In this document: piece after piece, positions 1-11,616 of the stretch | Layout of the letters: each line of letters begins with the position of its first letter | How positions within the stretch are numbered: position 1 is the stretch's first letter | DNA from: Tetrahymena thermophila SB210 | Lineage: Eukaryota > Ciliophora > Oligohymenophorea > Hymenostomatida > Tetrahymenidae | Assembly (NCBI RefSeq): GCF_000189635.1 | Contig: NW_002476245.1 | Coordinates: 1-64,000, forward strand | DNA: 64,000 nt | Direction: 5' to 3' | Program-made: the position numbers and the translations under genes | Notes under the pieces: model-generated | Database searches by the model: none | The model's input: only the letters and a program-made list of their open reading frames with translations | What the model was told of the DNA's origin: nothing

Positions 1-18
1 ACCCCAACCCCAACCCCC
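1..18. repeat. Telomeric C4A2 repeats (chromosome end)
   Basis: About three units of CCCCAA lie at the very first bases, reading CCCCAA toward the chromosome interior. This is the C-rich strand of the Tetrahymena-type telomere (G4T2). It shows that position 1 is at or within a few bases of a macronuclear chromosome end. The array here is only about 18 bp, much shorter than a real telomere, so the rest was presumably trimmed in assembly. Confidence 0.95.
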
Positions 19-544
19 ATTTGTTTAATCTAAATATCATTGAGAAGATATATTTCAAAATTTTAAGACAGTAATATTTAAAGTTACTCATGAAAGATAA
101 GATAAACTAAAAAATAGTACTAGGGAAGAAATAATTTAATTAGCTTAAAATTAGTGTAATTAAACTTTTTTGATAAAGTTTTTATTTAAAATATCTTGTT
201 ACAGTTTTAATAAACAATAATTTGTCATTATTTAATTAAAAATAAAAGCTTGCTATGTATTATTTATTTAATCTAAAGTAAAAACCTTTATATAAGATAT
301 TTAGTTTTAACATTAACAAGTTTACTTAACTTCATATTAATTTAATCAATAATTTCATGAAATTCTTTGAAAATGAAAAATAATTTTTATTAGAGGATTA
401 TTTGAAGATAGATGGCAAATTTTATAATGCAAAGTATAGATAAAATAAGTATATAAAAAATTATTTATTATTTAGTGTGTGGTATATTTTATTAACTTAA
501 ATTATTTATTTATTATATAATTTGTATATATATCAATTATTAAA
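19..544. other. Subtelomeric AT-rich spacer
   Basis: This is plain AT-rich DNA between the telomere and the 3' end of the first glutamine synthetase gene. I see no tandem subtelomeric repeat, no gene fragment and no further telomeric unit. The nearest gene ends only about 530 bp from the chromosome end. Confidence 0.8.
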
Positions 545-1886
545 TCATTCTTAGTCTTACTCAGTAACATCAACTAAGGATCTTCTGAATTTTTTATATG
601 CAGCAACGATTTCATCGCAATACTTGGAGTCAAGGACAGTAGTGTCTACCAAAATACCACTAACTAAGTAAGGATCTATGTTAGAGGCAGGTCTTCTATC
701 TTCATAATAACCTTTCTTTAAGCCTGTAGTGTAGACAGGGATTCTTACAGAAGATGCTCTGCTACCTTCTCCATAGCTGAAAGTATGGATAGAGCTAGTT
801 TCGTATGAACCTGTTAAACGAGCCTTGTTACCTTCACCATAAACCAAAATATGTTCTAAGTGCTTTTCTTTAAGCTTAGGAAGATGATTATTCAAAATAT
901 AATCAAGACCACCATCTGCTCTTGTCTTATTTGTTGAATAATTGGTGTGGGCTCCTGAACCATTCTATTTATTTATTTATAAAAATATTTTAAACTAAGG
1001 AATAACTACTTTTGAATTATTTGCTTTAAAAATGAATTAGATTAGCTTATCAAATTTTATGCTTATGATTATGCTTTTTTAACACAATTAGGATTTCTCT
1101 TTTTTATAAAAAAATTAAAATATTTACCCAATCTCCCTTGATAGGCTTAGGATCGAATACAACATGAGCACCCATTTCTTCACCAAGTCTAAGTAAAATA
1201 TATCTAGACATCCACATTTAATCACCACATTCAATACCTTTAGTAATACCAATTTAGTATTCCCATTAACCAGGTGCAACTTCAGCATTTATACCAGCAA
1301 TTTTGATTCCAGCAGCAAGACAGCATCTGATATGAGCCTCAGTAATTGCACGACCAAAACAGTTGAAATCACCAACAGAGCAGTAGTATCTTCCTTAAGG
1401 GTTAGGGAAACCACCTTCAGGCCATCCCAAGGGCCAAGCATGAGTAGTTCCTGTTCTTGAGAATAAGAAGTATTCTTATTCAATACCGAACCAGGGTTCT
1501 TCGTGTTAGGCTTCATCCATAATTTTCTTTGTTAGGTATCTAAAGTTACCTCTAGCAGGAGTAGTTCTATCTCCTTAGTATGTTTCACAGAGAACGAGTA
1601 AACCATGAATATTCTTTCTGAAGGGATCTTTGCACATATAGACAGGCTTTAACCAAATTTCGGAATCTCCAGTAACAGCTTGGCTGCAAGAAGAACCATC
1701 ATAGGTCCACCAGTCGAGGTCTTCAAGTTTTTCAATTTTCTTTTCATAAACTCTAGTTTTGGAACGAAGATTCTTACCTGTACCATCAATCCAAATGTAT
1801 TCAGCCAATGTATGGTTGCTCATGTCTGTTTAGAAGTCATAATAGTTGAAGTTTCTCAAATTAGTGAATTAGGCGTTGTGAGACAT
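545..1886 (-). CDS. Glutamine synthetase (eukaryotic type II), telomere-proximal copy
   Basis: Two exons on the minus strand, 1886-1128 and 964-545, encode 392 residues and end in TGA. The product joins ammonia to glutamate using ATP, in the cytosol. Visible GSII hallmarks are the DGSS motif (about residues 63-66), GIEQEY in the catalytic domain (about 134-139), [10 protein letters not shown] directly after the intron, and the C-terminal [10 protein letters not shown] block. The length fits the family, usually about 360-380 residues plus short tails. The intron (965-1127, 163 bp) falls between Trp253 and Asn254. In-frame TAG and TAA codons sit at conserved or tolerated Gln sites, for example in the APGQWEYQ block. 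The start is the first ATG (MSHNAQ) and aligns with the start of the second copy. All catalytic motifs are intact, so it should be functional. Confidence 0.97.
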
Positions 1887-2868
1887 CTTATTTATTGGAT
1901 CTATTTTATCTATATTTGTTTTTTTGTTTAATGCTTTAGCTATTTGATTTTTAATTAATTTATTTATCTTTAATAAATATTACTTATTAATTAAATACCT
2001 ACCTAGCAAGATATATATTAGGAGATATTTAAATACATTAAATAAAAAATAGAGCAAATCATTTTGATTCATCAAAAAGTCATTCAATCTAAATCGCTTT
2101 GTATACCGTTATTATATCGTCAAATATTTTTTATCATTACGAATAATTGCGAATCAAATACTACCATTTTTCATTTCATCAAATAAATACGTAAGTCAAT
2201 AAATAAACAAAAGAAATAACTAACTAACTTTTTTCTAATAAATATTTCATTTACTTTTAATTCAAATCTCACCTATATCCTTATTAGACGCCCTTGCTTA
2301 TTCTTATTTTTGAAATCCTTTTTATTGCTTTTTCCTTTTTTTAAATCTTACACTATTAAATATTCTTAAATTAATGTCTAAATTCCTTGATTTTGATACT
2401 TTTTAAACTTTATTCCTAAATAATTATTTAATTTAATAAATAAATAATTTGCTATTATAATATATTAAATTTATTTTATGCTTGATGTTTTACATTAATT
2501 ATTATATTAAAGCTTAAAGCAGGGACTTCTTCTTGCTGACTTAAACATATTTGCTAGTTTTTTTTATAATTTGGATAAAAATGCATCCTTTTCTATTAAT
2601 AGCTAAAAGCGTGTCTAGTTTAAATTTCTCAAAATTAATTTTGATAATGTGCAAGATTATTAGATCATTATACACAAATTTATTTAGTATTTACTGATTA
2701 ATGATCTAATTATAAAATATCCTAATGTTATAATTATTAGCTATTAAACTTTATAGTTGTATCACTGTCCTAATAAAATATCAAATTTAAATTTTAATTC
2801 ATTAAAATTTAATGACTTTTCTAATAAAAATCTTGTATACTTTTTCTCTTCGATATCTATTATCAAAA
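1887..2868. other. Intergenic, no gene seen
   Basis: This AT-rich spacer lies upstream of the first glutamine synthetase gene and presumably contains its promoter. I found no coding-like stretch on either strand and no recognisable RNA gene or repeat. Confidence 0.6.
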
Positions 2869-3154
2869 ATGGTTTGCTGCAAGCTTTATATCTTAAACAA
2901 ATTAGGTAAATTTATTTTTTATATACCAATTTACTTACTTCATAGGAAAGTATGAGGTCATACATAAAATTGTACTCTTTGATCTAATTGGAGAAATTTA
3001 GGTTATAAATATTTTATTTTGTAGCTCACTTTAAAAGGTGAAGAAAGATCCAAATTTACTTTACCTAACAAGGGAAAACGAATAAAAGATTTTACCTAAT
3101 CAAAATATAGCATTAAAATTATTTGCGATAGTTCCTAATTAAGATAATATTTGA
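2869..3154 (+). CDS. Tentative small hypothetical protein, 81 residues
   Basis: A possible two-exon gene with exons 2869-2905 and 2946-3154 and a 40-bp intron starting GTAAAT and ending ATAG. Without splicing, the frame hits TGA shortly after the first exon. With splicing, it stays open to a TGA at 3152-3154, and the two exon lengths sum to a multiple of three. The predicted protein begins MVCCKLYIL and is basic and leucine/isoleucine-rich. I recognise no domain. It lies on the opposite strand to the two flanking glutamine synthetase genes. The short length and AT-rich context mean it could be a chance frame or a decayed gene fragment. Confidence 0.3.
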
Positions 3155-4037
3155 TAACTCAGCATCCATTATGAATAATTACTTTTTTTATGAAAGAAAA
3201 GTGTATTCCTGTCTCTAGAAATAAGTTTATTAATTCATACTGTTAATATCCGATCAATAATTTAGCTGATCTATTTTTATAAATTTAAATACATCATTTT
3301 TTTCATATTTAACAAAATAAATGTGACGCAACTATTTTATCAAATAGAACACAACACTCAGGCTAAAAAAAATGAAAAAAGCAAGGTAATATAATTGAGC
3401 TAAAAACAAAAGGTGTCTAATTTCATATTAAAAAAAAAATTGAGAATTTTACAATAAATGGACACATTTTTACATCAATTAACCCATTATAATCTCAATT
3501 TATTGATTCAGTTATAAAACACCTATTACTTTATTTTTTTACTTGATTAAAATTAATGAGAAAACAACTTATAAGTGGTTCTACTGAAAAAATTTGATCC
3601 AAAGTATCTGCAGTAGTATTGAAAATTTTTCGGACTATTAATAAATGAAAATATGTTAAATTATTTAAGAAAATTATTTCAGAAATCAAACATTCAAACT
3701 TACTTCTTCGTTTAAATAAAATTTTTCATTTGAAATATTTGATAATCTTAAATATCCCATAAGACGAGTAGGAGTAGAATTTTAATTTATCTTTTTTTAT
3801 GGTTGGGGTTTTGATCATTAAATCAATACTTTTTTAAAATAATTAATTAAAGTAATAAAAAAAATTGAATGGTTTGTTGGAAATTAATTAAAAAATATAA
3901 GAAAAATACAGCTGCTTGTTTTATATTAAAAAGATACGACTAATTAATTATTTTAATATTTAATCTTTTTTTATACTTTTTATTATTTTGAAATTTTTTT
4001 AACTATGTCAAAGCAACCAACCCAATCAATTAATCAA
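3155..4037. other. Intergenic spacer with a telomere-like motif
   Basis: AT-rich DNA between the tentative small gene and the second glutamine synthetase gene. The only notable element is GGTTGGGGTTTT at 3801-3812, close to two G4T2 units and in the opposite sense to the end telomere. No coding region was recognised. Confidence 0.6.
3801..3812 (+). repeat. Interstitial telomere-like G4T2 motif
   Basis: The sequence GGTTGGGGTTTT matches one full G4T2 unit plus flanking partial units. It stands out in a region with almost no G runs. It is too short to be called an internal telomere with confidence. It could be a chance match, a repair scar, or part of the regulatory region between the two glutamine synthetase genes. 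Confidence 0.4.
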
Positions 4038-5290
4038 TCAACAAGATGATTCTTCTTCACCTCCTTATTCTTTTCTAAACTTTTTGTATGCTGCTACTAT
4101 AGTATCACAATACCTTGAATCTAATACTGTAGTATCAACTAAAATAGCGCTAACTAAATAAGGATCTATGTTGGAAGCAGGTCTTCTATCTTCATAATAA
4201 CCTCTTTTAAGATCTGCAGTATAAACTGGAATTCTAACAGAGCAACTTCTACTTCCTAAACCATAACTAAAAGTATGAATTGAACTAGTTTCATATGATC
4301 CAGTCAAACGATGCTTGTTACCTTCACCATAAACTGTTATGTGTTCAAGATGCTTTTCTCTTAACTTTGGTAAATGATTTTATAAAATAAAGTCAAGACC
4401 ACCTTCAGCTCTAGTAGAATTAGTAGAATAATTTGTGTGAGCTCCGGAACCGTTCTAAAATTAGTAAAAAATAATTAAAATAATGAAATTTTTTTAATTT
4501 TAATAAAAACAATAAGTAGAATTTATTTATTTACCCAGTCTCCCTTGATAGGCTTAGGTTCAAATACAACATGAGCACCCATTTCTTCACCAAGTCTGAG
4601 CAAAATGTATCTTGACATCCACATGTGATCACCACATTGTATTCCCTTTGTAATACCAATTTAGTATTCCCACTAACTTGGGGCAACTTCAGCATTGATA
4701 CCAGCTATTTTAATACCAGCAGCAAGGCAACATCTGATATGGGCTTCAGTAATGGCACGGCCAAAGCAGTTGAAGTCACCAACAGAGCAGTAATATCTTC
4801 CTTAAGGGAAAGGATAACCACCATCAGGCCAACCTAAAGGCCAAGCATGAGTAGTACCAGTTCTAGAAAATAAGAAATACTCCTATTCAATTCCGAACCA
4901 AGGGTCTTCATGCTTTGCTTCATTCATAACCTTCTCAGCAATGTATCTAAAGTTACCTTTAGCAGGATTTTATTTATCAGAGAGGTAGGTTTCACAAAGG
5001 ACAAGATAAGCAGTCACACCCTTTCTGAAAGGGTCAACACAGAAAAAGACGGGCTTTAACCAAATTTCTGAATCTCCAGTAGTAGCCTAGTTACAAGAAG
5101 AGCCATCATAGGTCCACCATTCGAATTCCTCTAATTTAGTGAGTTTTCTTTCATATACCTTTGTCTTAGAACGTAAGTTCTTACCAGTACCATCAATCCA
5201 AATGTATTCTGCAATGGTGTGATCATCTAAGTGACTTAGGAAGTCATAATAGTTAAAGTTTCTAAGATTAGTGAATTAAGATTGAGCCAT
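4038..5290 (-). CDS. Glutamine synthetase (eukaryotic type II), second tandem copy
   Basis: Two exons, 5290-4535 and 4454-4038, encode 390 residues ending in TGA. The protein is clearly a paralog of the copy at 545-1886: it carries [20 protein letters not shown] and [10 protein letters not shown] at the same relative places. The 80-bp intron (4455-4534) splits the gene at exactly the same Trp/Asn junction. The copies differ mainly at the N-terminus (MAQSQ here), around residues 85-125, and in the C-terminal tail, which here ends with an acidic, Ser-rich stretch closing in SSC. The catalytic residues look intact. Separate promoters and divergent tails suggest two independently expressed isoforms rather than a decayed duplicate. 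Confidence 0.97.
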
Positions 5291-7247
5291 TTTTGTTTTA
5301 GGTTTACCTTCACAAATTATTTTAAATTAATTTTGATTAAATAATTATAAAATTTGTGATATTTGGGATTGGTTTTAAATATTTGAACAATAATTTAAAA
5401 ATACCGTTTTTAATTTAGATTAGATTGAATAAATTACAATGACGTCAACAATAAATTAATTCATATTATTTAAAAAAATGAACAGCATATTACATATAAC
5501 AATAGGAAAGATAGTAAATGAATTGGATATATGAATCTTATTTTAAGATCCTAAATAAATTAGATATATGAATAATATTTTAAGGCAAAATATACAGAAC
5601 TGCAAAAAATCTAAAATAGAACCCACCTCAAAGCATATTTCTTTTTTCGAAATATTTTACGTACTATTTTATAATATATTAATCAAATTTTATTGAATCA
5701 ATAGAAATTAGTTATTGAAAGCAGATCAGAATATTACTAAAATAGCATTTAAATGTATAAAACTAAAATTTTGTATAAATTGACAATGTTTTTAGTTACA
5801 GCAAGGATATCATTTATTTTTACGATAATCTTGTGTTTAAGTGAAAGATTATCAAATAAATTACATTTTAGGATATAAATGAAGTAAAAAAACGTAAGTT
5901 TTTATTTTTCTACAAATATCTTTTTTTCAGATAAAGGAAGTTTGTCTATTTTTAGCAGTTTTTTAATAATTTTTTATGTTTTATCCAAATATTTTTTAAA
6001 AAAATCATGAATTAAAAAGTATTATACCATTTAATACAATTGCATTTTTAGCTTATGAAAATTGTTTGAGCCTAAACAGCTAATGCTCTATATTATTCTA
6101 GAAGATAATTTATTTTATTGGGTGTTTAATTAAAGATTTGTATCCTTTAAAGCAGATAAGAATGTTAGTTGTTTTATTCTATATTAAAATTAAAAATAAA
6201 AACTGAAATACTAAGTATGTTGTAATTATTATTTAATATTTAAAAATATAGGTATATAATACATATATAACAACTATTTATCATTTTTATTAATTTTTGG
6301 TTTGTTAATTGTTTTAAAGAGTTTTTTCTTCATGCAGTTAGACTCTTTAAGATACCCATTAGTAAAATTCTTAATTCTCTGGAGCATTTATAGCTTTTTC
6401 CCACTCTGTGCCCTATTTATTAAAAATTTTTAAATAAAAAAAATCAATTTTATGTTATTTTTTTCTTTTTTGATTTAGAGTGGAGTAAGTGATGATCAAT
6501 AATAATTTCAAAGAACATATTGCAAATATAAGTAAGTTATAATCATGCATGAATAAATTTTCATTTAGATAAATATAAAAATAGAAAAAAAAATTAGATA
6601 ATTGGAGCAAAAAGATAAGTCTAGTCTATTCAAGTGATCACATATTAATATTTAAAAATCAGTAAACTATTTGATATTAATATTTTTAGATTGGGGAGTT
6701 AATCAAAAATAAAAATTTATTGATATGAATAGGTGAGCAATAAATCATATCTTTACTTTATCATGCAATTATCAATTTTTATTTATTGTGTGAAAAGTAT
6801 TTAAATGATTTCGTTTAAAAATAGTATTTTACTTTAATATCAGATGCTAACTTAAATATCTTCTCCATTAAGTATGTACCAAACTATTTTTTTTAAAATA
6901 ATATGAGTTTTTTTTAGAATTCTGTTCAGAGCTGAAGATTATCAAATAATTCACCTTTTTTGCAAAAAAATTAAGCATCCATTTAGGCAAGAATTTAACT
7001 TTCGGATCAACATTTGAAATAGTTGTAATTTTGACTTTGTTCCTTTATTAATTTAAAAACGACAAGAATATTCATTTGTGAAATATTGAAAATAAATATG
7101 TTTCTTAGTAATTGTGTAATTGAAAAATGTAGAGAAATATTATTGCATTTCATTAATTACCAAATATTTTATTTCTCATTATCTTCTATATATATATAAT
7201 TAATGCAAAAAGTGACACCATATTTATTGCATCTGTTAATAATGATA
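5291..7247. other. Long intergenic region, one possible orphan exon
   Basis: Nearly 2 kb of AT-rich DNA between the second glutamine synthetase promoter and the 3' end of the START gene. The only coding-like piece is the minus-strand segment 6281-6415, listed separately. No repeats or RNA genes were recognised. Confidence 0.6.
6281..6415 (-). pseudogene. Possible orphan 3' exon / gene remnant
   Basis: Reading the minus strand, a typical 3' splice site (AATAAATAG) at about 6415 is followed by an open frame of about 44 codons. It begins GTEWEKAINAPE, turns Q/K/N-rich and ends in TGA at 6281-6283. The composition looks like the C-terminus of a ciliate protein and the G+C content is locally higher. 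I could not find a matching upstream exon with a sound 5' splice site in the next several hundred bases. It may be a remnant of a deleted gene, a small gene whose first exon I missed, or chance. Confidence 0.25.
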
Positions 7248-8479
7248 TCATATATTATATTACTTTTTGATATCTATTTTGTTGTAATTATACCGAATAG
7301 TATTAATGTATTATACATACGCGATTTTAGTGATGTCATTCTTAAAATTATTTAACTCATAATTACAGAGTAATTAAATTTTTAGGCACTCATAAAATAG
7401 CCAAAAATTTAAGGAAACAAAATAAAGGTTATCAAAAAATTAAAATCCACGGACAAACAAACGGTAATAGTTATTTGAAATTAAATACTTGAATCCTGGA
7501 ACAGGGAAGATTTCGCAAGCAAAAAAGTTAAGCTATACTTAAACATTTTTAGATTCACTAAGGTTAATATTTAGTTCTTTTAGCAGCTATTGATCATCAT
7601 GAATAGTCTTGCATTTAATTAAAATAGTACCATTCACTTCTAGTCTATCTATTCCTACTCCTTAAATATAGGCTTCTCTATTTGAAATAAATGGAAGGTT
7701 CATTTCAAAATATCCAATTTTTTCACCTTTCTTCGGTTTTTTAATCTGAAAAAAGTAAAAGTTAGAGAAGAAAATAAATACACTTTCAAAAAGCAAAAGA
7801 AATAGAAAATTCAAAATTTATATTTAATTTAATTGAAGTTCTTAGTTACTGTGTAGGCATGTTTACAGAAAGGAAACCAATTTTTAAATAAATCTATTTC
7901 ATAAACAAGTGCTACTAAATTAAACCAAGGAATATCTAGCTCAGCTTAGGCTCTAATTGACACTGTATTGGTTTTTTCAAATATTTTATAGCTAATAACT
8001 AAATTTTTATTTATTTGATGCGAATCTGAATGCTAAGAATTTTTCATCTCATCTAATTAAAAATTCATATCTGAAATTGTTTCTTCAATGTCTTTCCTTA
8101 AATCTTCGAATTTCTTTTTGTCATTCGGATCCATTATTTGCAAATTTCTAAAAACATAAAAAATATTAGATGAAATACCTGTTAATAAATCAAACTAAAA
8201 TAAATGCGTAGCATAATATTGTATTTTTTTAAAGCTTTAACCAAATAATATCTAATCTAATTGTCTTACGCTTGTTCTTCTTTTATAAATTTATTTAGGT
8301 ATTCATAAGACTAATTTTTTTTAATTAACATACTTATTATTTCATGATTTTATTATGGTAAATGTGATTAATGAAGTTAATACTAAATCATAAAGCTGAT
8401 CATCTGTCAGTTATTTCAAATATTTCAGCTTGTCCTGAAAAGACATTGAGCTCCACTCTACAGATTATTAAGAATCCAT
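7248..8479 (-). CDS. START-domain lipid-binding protein
   Basis: Four exons: 8479-8384, 8310-8270, 8147-7850 and 7745-7248, giving 310 residues. Residues about 95-270 resemble a START (SRPBCC-fold) domain: an amphipathic stretch, the DIPW...NWFPFCKHA region, then a GVGIDRLEVNG block (GVGIDRL at 174-180), as in ciliate START proteins. Such domains bind a single lipid or sterol in a hydrophobic cavity. The N-terminal 90 residues are charged and probably helical. I see no signal peptide or membrane anchor, so it is likely cytosolic. Splice phases fit at all three introns. The last about 40 codons are AT-rich and lack family conservation. The ligand cannot be told from sequence. Confidence 0.82.
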
Positions 8480-8782
8480 TAATTCTATGAAATTGTTTTA
8501 TTCAATTTAGTAATTTTATGTAGAATTTGTATATCAAATTAATAGAAAAACTTAATCAATCAATCAAACAAACAAGCAATCAAATTTTGTAATTTAGAAA
8601 TAACATTTTGCTGACCATATGTTAAAATAAATTTTCAAACACTTGTATATTTTTTACGTCATATAAATCATAAAGTTTATACCAATCAAAAATTAATATA
8701 ATAAGCATTTGTGAGATATTTATCATATTCTTTTCTTAAAATATTTATAATTCAATAATTAATTTTTTTATATTCAAATATT
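8480..8782. other. Short intergenic spacer
   Basis: About 300 bp between the START gene start and the AIP1 stop codon, both on the minus strand. It must hold the AIP1 3' UTR and the START promoter. Nothing else was seen. Confidence 0.6.
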
Positions 8783-11154
8783 TCAAACATTAAACTGGCT
8801 TTTAGTATTAAAGACCTTAATTAAATTATCTGAACCACATGTAATAATACTTTGTCCATCTTATCCGAATATGGCATTATTCATTCCCCTTTTATGAACG
8901 AAGTCGAAAGATTCGACTTTGTTGAAAGTAGCTGATTCATAAATAATTGCCTTATTGTCAAGAGAGCTTGTCAAAATATATTAACCATTTGAACTAAATT
9001 TAACACTTGTAATCATTTATGAGCTATATGCAAGTTTTTAAGTTAACGACTATTATTATTTATAAAAAAATTTGTATTTATTATTTATTTAATTATTCAT
9101 AATTTATTGTTAAAATTTACTTCTTTCTTTTCAACATCCCAGACATTGACTCTAAATCCTGAATCACCACATAAAAGCAATTTTCCATCATGTGAAAAAG
9201 AAATAGCAGTTATTTTTTAAGGGTAATTTTCTAATATGCCAATTTTTTCTCCTTAAAGATTTATCAATAAGATTTATCCTTTCTGTATTTAATTAAATTA
9301 TGTTTTATAACTAAATTACTTATTTTATATAAAAAAAATACATCGTTTCCAATTGCAAACATAGAATCGTTCTCTGAAATGTCAAAAACAGTACTGGAGT
9401 GCTAAAATTTGATTTCACCAGTTTGTTCTTTATTTTTGTAAATCTTAATCAAATTTTCTTGTAAAAGATAGACAGTGTTATCATCTACTTTGCTTGACAC
9501 TAAATCAATTGTCTTTCCTTAAACAGCAACTTATTCTCTATAAATTAAAAAAAAAGGACATAAAACAACAAACTATTTATGCAATTAATAATTTACCCAA
9601 ATGCAAATGATGTCAAGTCAAGAATATTTAATTTTTAAGCATTGCAAATAGAAAATACTTTTGTGGAATCCTTACTAATTTTAAATTTAACTATTCCTGC
9701 TTCATGCTATTTTCCATCAGGTAATCTTGGGATGTGATTATTATCCCAAATAACTAAATTTTTAAAATGTAAGATTCTTTTCTATCTAAAAAAAATTTAC
9801 TAATTCTTCCATTAATATCTGAAGAAATGAGTTGTCCAGTTTTAAGTTAAGAAATGTGATTTATTGAATTTTAATGACCAACTAATATTGTTGTAGGTAG
9901 AGAATTATCTTCTAATTAATGTGCATTTTTCCAAACATTTATATGTCCGTTCAATGTAATTGAGTAAACATCTTATTTGCTTACTTTTACAGACACCTAT
10001 TTATTTATTAAATTAAGTATATTATTATATAAATTTTACTAAATTTAAATAGATTCTTTACTTGTTAATGCTCAACCTAAGGATTTTCTGATACTCTAAG
10101 TGTTTTTAAAAGTTTTTCATCTTATAAGCTCCAAATTCTCACAAGTTTATCTGAAGAAGCTGTTACTAAAGTGTTACCATCTTCAAGCCAATCGCAATAA
10201 ATGACACCTCCTGTGTGTCCGTTGGCAAATATCTCCTTAATTAACTCACCATTTACTGCATCATATAAGAAGACTTTTTTATCAGAGGATACAGTAACAA
10301 ATTTTTCAGATTTAGGGCAAAATCTTAAACAGTTAATAAATGATGTATGAGGCTAATAATTAACAAGATATTAAAAAATTATTAGATTATAGTATCCTCA
10401 TTTTTAATATAATTTTATATTTAAATATTTTACTTTGTGAGCTCTTTTAAATTTAAAAGGTGGTCCTTCATAAAATTAAACAGCATATTCTTCTCCTGCT
10501 GTAGCTAAACGGAATGGACGAGAAGGTTTAAAAGAGCAAGTTAATAAGTTCTTTGATTGGCCACTAATTTCACCTAATTGTGAACCAGTATCGGCTGAGA
10601 ATACCTTAGCCATAACTTTCTAACCTTCTCCTGCAATTGCTATTCTTTCATTGTCAAAAGTCCAGTCTATATCTCTAATTGCACCATTCAATTAAGGGAA
10701 ATCCCATTATTTCTTAATATTCTAGTTATTACCAACTGCATTCCAAACAATTACAAAACCCTTTTCATCTAAATTATGTTATAATTCATAAATATTACAT
10801 ACATTATTGTGATAAATAAATATAGATGAAGTATTTTACCTCCTGAACAAACATAATTTCCATTTGGAGAGAATTTAGCTGCTGTTGTATTGTGTTTGTG
10901 CTCTGAAAAAACAGCATGTACTTTAGAAAAATCATTTAAGTCTCTAATAACTACAATATTTGCTGAAGTGTATAAGATCCTATTTGTATTAACATGAATA
11001 TCTAAACAAGTATGCTTGCCTCTCTCAGTAAAGGGAGCAGGAGGATATATGTAGCCTAAGTTTTTGATTGTAAAGCAAAAAACATTATTTACTACTTTAA
11101 ACAAATTGGCTTTTAAAACTTACTTTCTGTTGGCTTTTAATTCTTAGTATCCAT
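8783..11154 (-). CDS. AIP1: Actin-interacting protein 1 (AIP1/WDR1), WD-repeat protein
   Basis: Nine exons: 11154-11124, 11055-10840, 10768-10434, 10352-10062, 9996-9801, 9753-9597, 9537-9342, 9282-9121 and 9049-8783. They encode 616 residues, the normal AIP1 length (about 605-615). AIP1 works with cofilin to cap and disassemble actin filaments. Family signatures are YPPAPFTERGK near the N-terminus (plant and fungal AIP1 have similar P-T-ERG motifs), then SPNGNYVCSGG and the TVSSDKK block. WD repeats continue to the C-terminus (CGSDNLIKVF), consistent with the double seven-bladed propeller. A first exon of only 31 nt is needed to supply an ATG. All nine exons keep phase and no internal TGA is present. 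No other actin gene lies nearby. Confidence 0.93.
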
Positions 11155-11616
11155 TTAACTTTTAAGCTATTTTGTAAAAATCTTTTTAATTTAATAAATA
11201 AAATTATCAATACTTATTTTTATTGATCCGATTTTTGATTTGAGGATACGTAAGTAAAATTTGTTTTATTTGAGAAACTATCAAAAGATTTTCATTTTTT
11301 TTCATTAAAGCTAAAAGTAAAGAAGTAAGAAAGTAAAATTTTATTTTTTATATAAAATTTTTATAAAATTAGAATAGTGAATTGTTTTAAAATGTTAAAA
11401 TATTTAAAAAGTCATCTAATAAAATAAGTTGAACATACATTTTAAATTCTAAAATGATTGTTTTTGCTATGCCTAGCAAGGAAAATCTTTCCTTATAATA
11501 TTTAAAAGCATTGATGAATATTTTAAGGTAAGACACTTAAAAATTTTTAAAGATAAATTTTAACTAAATTTATATTTTATAACTATAAACATATTAAATT
11601 ATTAATTTAATTTTTA
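11155..11616. other. Intergenic spacer
   Basis: AT-rich spacer between the AIP1 start codon and the stop codon of the kinase-MORN gene. It should contain the AIP1 promoter. No further feature was seen. Confidence 0.6.

Noticed and set aside
4015-4029. Sequence containing AACCAACC, like the Tetrahymena chromosome breakage sequence
   Set aside because: The flanks do not match the conserved 15-mer, and true breakage sequences are removed from the macronuclear genome.
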